The translations under genes were made by a program, and so were the position numbers. Positions 58,825 through 64,000 of a stretch of DNA of 64,000 nt are shown in pieces; within the stretch, counting starts at the first letter, position 1; every line of letters starts with the position of its first letter. The notes beneath the pieces are model-generated. The model worked only from the letters and a program-made list of their open reading frames with translations. It was not told the DNA's origin and did no database searches. Source of the DNA: Syngnathus acus (lineage: Eukaryota; Chordata; Actinopteri; Syngnathiformes; Syngnathidae). The stretch spans positions 12,024,501-12,088,500 of the forward strand of contig NC_051094.1 of assembly GCF_901709675.1 (NCBI RefSeq), written 5' to 3'.

Positions 58825-61371
58825 TGCGCAACATGAGATGTCCTCATGGATTCCAGCCTGCAGTCTGACCAGAATAAATGTGTGACATAAGTGCCTGAAG
58901 AACTAATGATGGGTGTGTTTTGTGTGTGGTTGCTTGAGCCATTGTTTATCCAAAACTTTCAAATTCCTTTACATAGCAACAGCTTTTTTTTGGTTACATT
59001 ATTGTGGGTATTTACATTATTGAAGCAACAAGCCACAAAAACGGATAGCTACAATTTGCGCAACTCTAGATGCATGAATATGAATTGCTTCTTTTATTCA
59101 AGAGCCGCTTTTAAAACTCATTATTGCTATACAAATGTGGGTTTAGCATTTGACATACGGTGATGCGTAATAATGAGATACAAAATGTAAACCTGTAAAT
59201 GGTGCAATCTGCGTTATTGGGCTTGACTAGCATTTGCCAATGTTTCTTTTTTGTTTAAAATAGTGGATTGGGGAGTTATGATAGACGCCATTGAACTGTG
59301 CCTCACAAAAGTAGCCACTCATAAAAACACCACTGCAAATGAATCGTATCACTGTGGTTACAACTACAAGGGCATGCAGCAGTATAAGCAGGAATAGAGG
59401 CACTTGCTGGAAGGAGCCCCGAGAGGCTCAGTTGTGTGCTTTTTCTCTAAGTCGAGTAGGACGAGCATAGTTTCAGTGACTCCAGTTGGCTCCTTAATTC
59501 TATTTGCCTCTCGGGGGAACATCCCCCAAAACCTCTCACACACATTTTCAGAGAGCTTTGTTGGGTAAGTGGGGGGAGGGTGGGGGTAGGCTCTATGTTC
59601 CCAGCTCCAACTGAGTCTGGAAAAGACACATAAATCTCACACACATGCACACACAGTCATAAGGCAATGGAGTCCTCTTGCCTTACATTGGAGGAAGAGG
59701 TGGGGTGCTCAAGGGGATGGAGGAAGAACTCATTCAACTTTACTGGTGTAACGTTTGTCATAGTCTAACTATTTCATTCACATCACACAGACAAAGAAAA
59801 TAAACAAGAGAGACTGTCTTGCTTTATTATTCGTCTTTGTTATGCACAGTGTTTGACTATTGATATCTTTCCATTAGTACGAAGGACATTTTGAGATTTC
59901 ATGTTCTTGCGTTACTTTGTCATGTCGTAATCTTCGTTAAGTGCCATCAAATGTATGAATGAAACTAAAAGAAAAAACATTATTTCCTGTCATTATTTGA
60001 AGTCATACAACCAGTGACTTATGTACAGCACGATATATCGGTGTGACAGTTTTCTCTGTAACATTGCATTTAATCTGTCCCATAGAATCTGATCTCGACT
60101 AATGTGCTCCCCCAGCAGAAGAATGAAATATATTCCCCCAATACACATCTGGCATGCAGAGCATTTTTGAGTCATGATTGTTTCCAGCTGATGTATGGAT
60201 ATCCAATATTTATTTTAGTTTTTTCGGAGAGTACGTGTCTTCTAATTCAGGAGAAATCCAGTACTGTTGACTGCTAGAACCCGCCACCGTCTGTTCCGTC
60301 AAGATGAATATAATGGGCCATCAATATTTTTAATAATTTTAATAATGTCTGCATAGAATCCAAGATAACAAATAATTATTACCTTTTACGCTTAGTTACG
60401 CTGCCTTAAACGCAACACAATAGTAGAACACTAATTTTGCCATGATTACAGTGCTCAAGCTTACTTTTCTTTTGTTACCAGCCTTTGCATCTTTTCTTCT
60501 CATGCTCTAATTTACAGCTGATGAGAGATAGTTCTTGTGCCAACATCAACAATGGAGACTCATGAACACATGGAAACATTTGATTCGAGAGTGGGCGATT
60601 CTGTTGTGCGTACGTTTTTCTATTTTTCGCTTCTTAACACCAAGGACACGTTCACAATAAAATAAAAACAGGCCATTTCTTAATTATTGAATAGCTGTCT
60701 TTATATTAGCAGATACTAAATATGATAATAGCCAAACAGTAAAAACGTTTTTAGCTGTGCTTGCATAATTCCTGGTGCAGTCTGACATCACATCAAAGGC
60801 ACATCATTAATTAATAATCTGTTATCAGAGCCGAACTTTGGTGAGGTGAGATGAATGCGGCGAGGAGCAGCAAGTGAATTAAAGGTCGCATCCTGTGTGT
60901 TAATCGCCCAGCCCCCCCTCGACCCCTGTAAGGAAACAAAGTAGAATAGACACATTAGTGCCACCTGGCTGGGCACAAACTATTCCCAGGATGAGGCAGA
61001 CCCAAACAGAGATGGCGAGCGTATTGTACACTAAAGAGAAAGAATTAAGCATGCACACTGTCGTAAAAACATATCAACATTTATGAGAATGGGCTGAAAT
61101 TGTTTCAATGGTAGGCCATGTTTATGGTCTTCAGTGGCGATTTACTGGAATTAATCCGACTCTAAAAATAACATGAAAAAAAAAAGATTACAAATATAAT
61201 CAATTACATCACACACATCGGAAAGTCTGATTATTATCATATGTTAATGTGTGCAGATTGCTATCACTGTTTTGTGAAGCCAAGTTGTGTGTGACAGGTT
61301 TGCTCTGAGACACCAACCAGATATTGAAAAAATGCTAACGTCGCTGGCTTGCTGGCTCGCTGGCCCTGTGT

Positions 61372-61557
61372 TATTTATTCATCGCTCATTTTATTTTGTT
61401 TATTATTTATTATTTATGGTTTGTGCCTTCTTGTTTTTGTTTTGTGTCGCCTACTTGTATGTCTCGTCACCGTGGAATGGAGGAAACGGAATTTCGGTTT
61501 CTTTGTGTGTCTTGACATATGAAGGGATTGACAATAAAGCTGACTTTGACTTTGACA
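61372..61557 (+). mobile_element. Non-LTR retroposon 3' tail (TTTGAC-tailed family), plus orientation
   Basis: Contains GTGTCGCCTACTTGTATGTC, CGGAATTTCGGTTTCTTTG, GACATATGAAGGGATTGACA and AATAAAGC, and ends in about two TTTGAC units. It is the inverted counterpart of the copy at 12365-12563. The tail is shorter here (two units against about four). Confidence 0.75.
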
Positions 61558-61559
61558 AG

Positions 61560-64000
61560 CAGCAAATATGATGCTGAGCCTGCTTTCTTGTGCCAAGAAC
61601 TTGAATGTACACATGAATGTCACAATGTCATCATCACTACTTTGACTCAAAGTCAGCATAAAAGACACTTTTTGTTACCACTACAGTACTATCTTGTTCT
61701 TATAAAGCTACACAGTGAGTTATCATTGTCATGTTATTTTTACTTGTATCCAGTGTACTACGCTTTTTATTGCGTAATAACTGTTGTAGACCACGCTCAG
61801 ATGTTGCATCGTGTCCGTACTGGGAAAAGCACACAAAGACCCATAGTACTAATTCATGACATGACAAAAGCCTTGAGGATCCTCCAAGGTGGACAGATTC
61901 ATTTTTTAGCGTTGACAAGCAAACGCTTGCAGGCAGCCTCTAGATCATATTTGCACGGCCCACACAACTCCCACTCTCTCACATCTGACCAGAATCTCTC
62001 AGATCGGATGTGACTCACATGCTTTGGCAGTCTCAAGTGAAATTCTTCTCCTGTTAGTCTCCTACCACGGAACTCTTTCTTTTACTGCCTCACAATGGAG
62101 TCCAGTCACAATAGAATTTTTCTGAAGTGTGTTGCCAAAGGACCGGGCTGTCTTGCGTGTTACTCTAAAGATTGCACTCGCCTTAGGTGTAGGCTGTCCA
62201 GCACATCAATCTGTTTGAACACAATCACCTAACAGAGCAATGAGCTGTCGCAAAGATAATTTTCTGAACACGCCTTTGTGCTCGAGGAGAGAAGGCCAGA
62301 TCAAGCAGAAATACAAACACCGCAAAAGCTCCAGTGATACTTGCAGGGTTGCTTTTATTCTAATAGGAGTGAGTCAGTATTCCTGCATCAACACTTTCAA
62401 GGACACAGACGCTGTTTCAGTGCTTTTTTTGATGGACTTTCCCTTCTTCCCGGCCAGGGCTGCGTATGCCTTTTGACCTCGGTGCCAGCAAAGACAGGCA
62501 GAAGCAACCGAATGAGATATCTCCCTCGTAAAAGGCCGCACATTCCTTTGTGTGTGCTTTAGACGACAATGAAAAGGAAACGACATGGGAAATATCTCTC
62601 TCCGTGTGATGAACTTTACTTTTCTGAGTATAGCTCTATAATTGCTTCTGTAATAGGTCGTCCTATACGCACATGCATAGATACATACTATCACACATTG
62701 CACTATGTGGTCTCCTTATCTCTTATTTCTTTTACACAGATAATATAATTTAGACAAGAAGCCACTTGGTGTAAGTGCTTCGCTCGCCTGGGTCCAGTTC
62801 CCGTTGGCTGTTGGCGTGAATGCAAGTCAAGGTTTGGTTGTTTGTCCCAGCGACTGGCTGGTAATAACCAGTCTAGGTTGTTGACTGACTTTTGTTCAAT
62901 GTAGCTGTGATACGCTCCAGCACCCCACAACCCCTTAACAGTATAAGTGGTACAGAAAATGAATGCTAATTTTGTGTTGCCTCTGGCAAATGTCTTTGTT
63001 ACACCAAAGGGACCTACTAGGGAGTCACGGCCATATTATGTTTGCGTGATTGCTGCCATAGTTTATTCACGTTAAATATAATATCACAGAGTAGAGTGCA
63101 GACCTCCCTGAAGTTTGTATTGTTAACAAATGTGTGTATGTGTGTTTGTGTGTGAGGGGTGGAGGTGAGGAGATGAAGTGCAGTATTTGTGTAAGAGCTT
63201 CTGCAAGAGGTGACAGTCAGTATACCGTATGTCTTCAATGATGTCACTAAGATTGGAGTTCACAAATTAATAAAATGGATAATTTTGCAGGATTCCTGTT
63301 GTATGGTATGCCACTACAGATTGAGTAATTCCCCCACCCGTGCCTAGGGCCTTTGTGAGAACTTCAGAGAAACCTAGAACTGTTGTGTTCAGCAATTTTA
63401 CATTCACTCTCCTTGTTCTTACAAGTGGAGACGTTCCATTATTTTGGGAAACACAAATTGAAAATATGCAAGGTATGTCGACTGACTGATGACAAAGACT
63501 GCAAATGTTTCACAAGGCAATTTCACCGAAACAGCTTTAGAAGATTTGTCAGTGCGTATAGTACATCTTATTCCCCCCCCCACCAACCGCCTCCCTAATG
63601 AAATGACTCATGGGCCAATCACCAAAGAGGAGAGATTTTGCCTGATACGATTTGTTTTCGTTAGGAATGAGAGCGCAGTAAGAGTTGAGTGTCTGTTGCG
63701 TCAGGGACAGCAGATTGTCTTGATTGTTTAAAAATGAGAATTCTGTTGAGAGAAGCTTCCCGACAGCTGGAGATGTGACCATCAAATATGTGTGCTTCAC
63801 AAACAGCTGGTGAATAGTTTTGTTGAAGTGTATAAGTCCAATTTTGGACTAAAACCTGCGTGTCCACACTGAGCTTTAACACGTTATCTCTCTACAGAAG
63901 GTTTAAACTGATAAGGACCTCAACTAAATATCAGATGCCCTGAAACCACATAGCTGGTTTTCAGAGTAAGTAGCACCTCTACCAAAATCATTTAATATTT
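61560..64000. other. Intergenic region to window end
   Basis: Nothing coding could be supported. Open frames of up to 164 codons begin inside the retroposon tail and lack homology, splice context or codon bias. Confidence 0.55.
62780..62965 (+). repeat. tRNA-SINE-like teleost repeat, degraded
   Basis: CTTCGCTCGCCTGGGTCCAG at the start, CCAGCGACTGGCTGGTAATA in the middle and GTATAAGTGGTACAGAAAAT at the end follow the order of the family also seen at 16.4 kb, including its (GGTATAGAAAATGAATGG-like) 3' end. Confidence 0.55.

Larger units (their letters stand above)
50300..61370. other. Gene-poor intergenic region
   Basis: Apart from the microsatellites and the two weak candidates listed, I see no exon series, RNA gene or intact mobile element in this 11 kb. 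Base composition is AT-rich, and open frames are short and unrelated to known proteins on either strand. Confidence 0.6.

Noticed and set aside
61519-62013. 164-codon open frame
   Set aside because: It starts within the retroposon tail and shows no homology, splice context or codon bias beyond it.
1-64000. CRISPR arrays, operons, phage or viral genes
   Set aside because: No regularly spaced direct repeats, ribosome-binding-site-led gene clusters or viral protein motifs were seen; the gene structure is plainly vertebrate.
1-64000. tRNA, rRNA or intronic small RNA genes
   Set aside because: No intact tRNA A/B box pair with a foldable cloverleaf and no rRNA segment was noticed; the tRNA-like signals belong to decayed SINE-like repeats. 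A covariance-model scan (Infernal/tRNAscan) would be decisive.

Overview
This window is vertebrate nuclear DNA, most likely from a teleost (probably percomorph) fish. Its genes are split into many short exons with GT-AG introns. The proteins align closely with human ADGRD1, ULK1 and EP400 as I remember them, and the non-coding DNA carries repeat families typical of fish (Tc1 relics, a palindromic mini-transposon, a retroposon tail ending in repeated TTTGAC units, tRNA-SINE-like dispersed repeats). No bacterial operon, phage, CRISPR array or viral gene was seen.

Layout, with all three genes on the + strand. (1) 385-15559: the 3' two-thirds of adgrd1 (GPR133), an adhesion G-protein-coupled receptor. 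Fourteen exons cover the end of the GAIN domain, the GPS self-cleavage site, the tethered agonist and the whole 7TM bundle and tail; upstream exons lie outside the window. (2) 17521-27384: complete ulk1, the autophagy-initiating kinase, 27 coding exons, about 898 residues. (3) 29488-48939: complete ep400, the SNF2-family ATPase and scaffold of the TIP60/NuA4 complex, 52 coding exons, about 3018 residues, preceded by a probable non-coding first exon near 28.6 kb. (4) 49.6-64 kb: no recognisable gene, only repeats, microsatellites and two weak exon-like candidates.

The three genes do not form a pathway; they are syntenic neighbours. In human 12q24.33 the same genes occur in the same order but, from memory, with SFSWAP, MMP17 and PUS1 between them. 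Here the gaps are only about 2 kb.

The points most worth checking are in ep400: substitutions in ATPase motifs V and VI, including both arginine-finger positions, and a possible in-frame alternative acceptor adding 23 residues inside the ATPase. All exon boundaries were read by eye from splice signals, reading-frame continuity and remembered homologues, with no alignment software.
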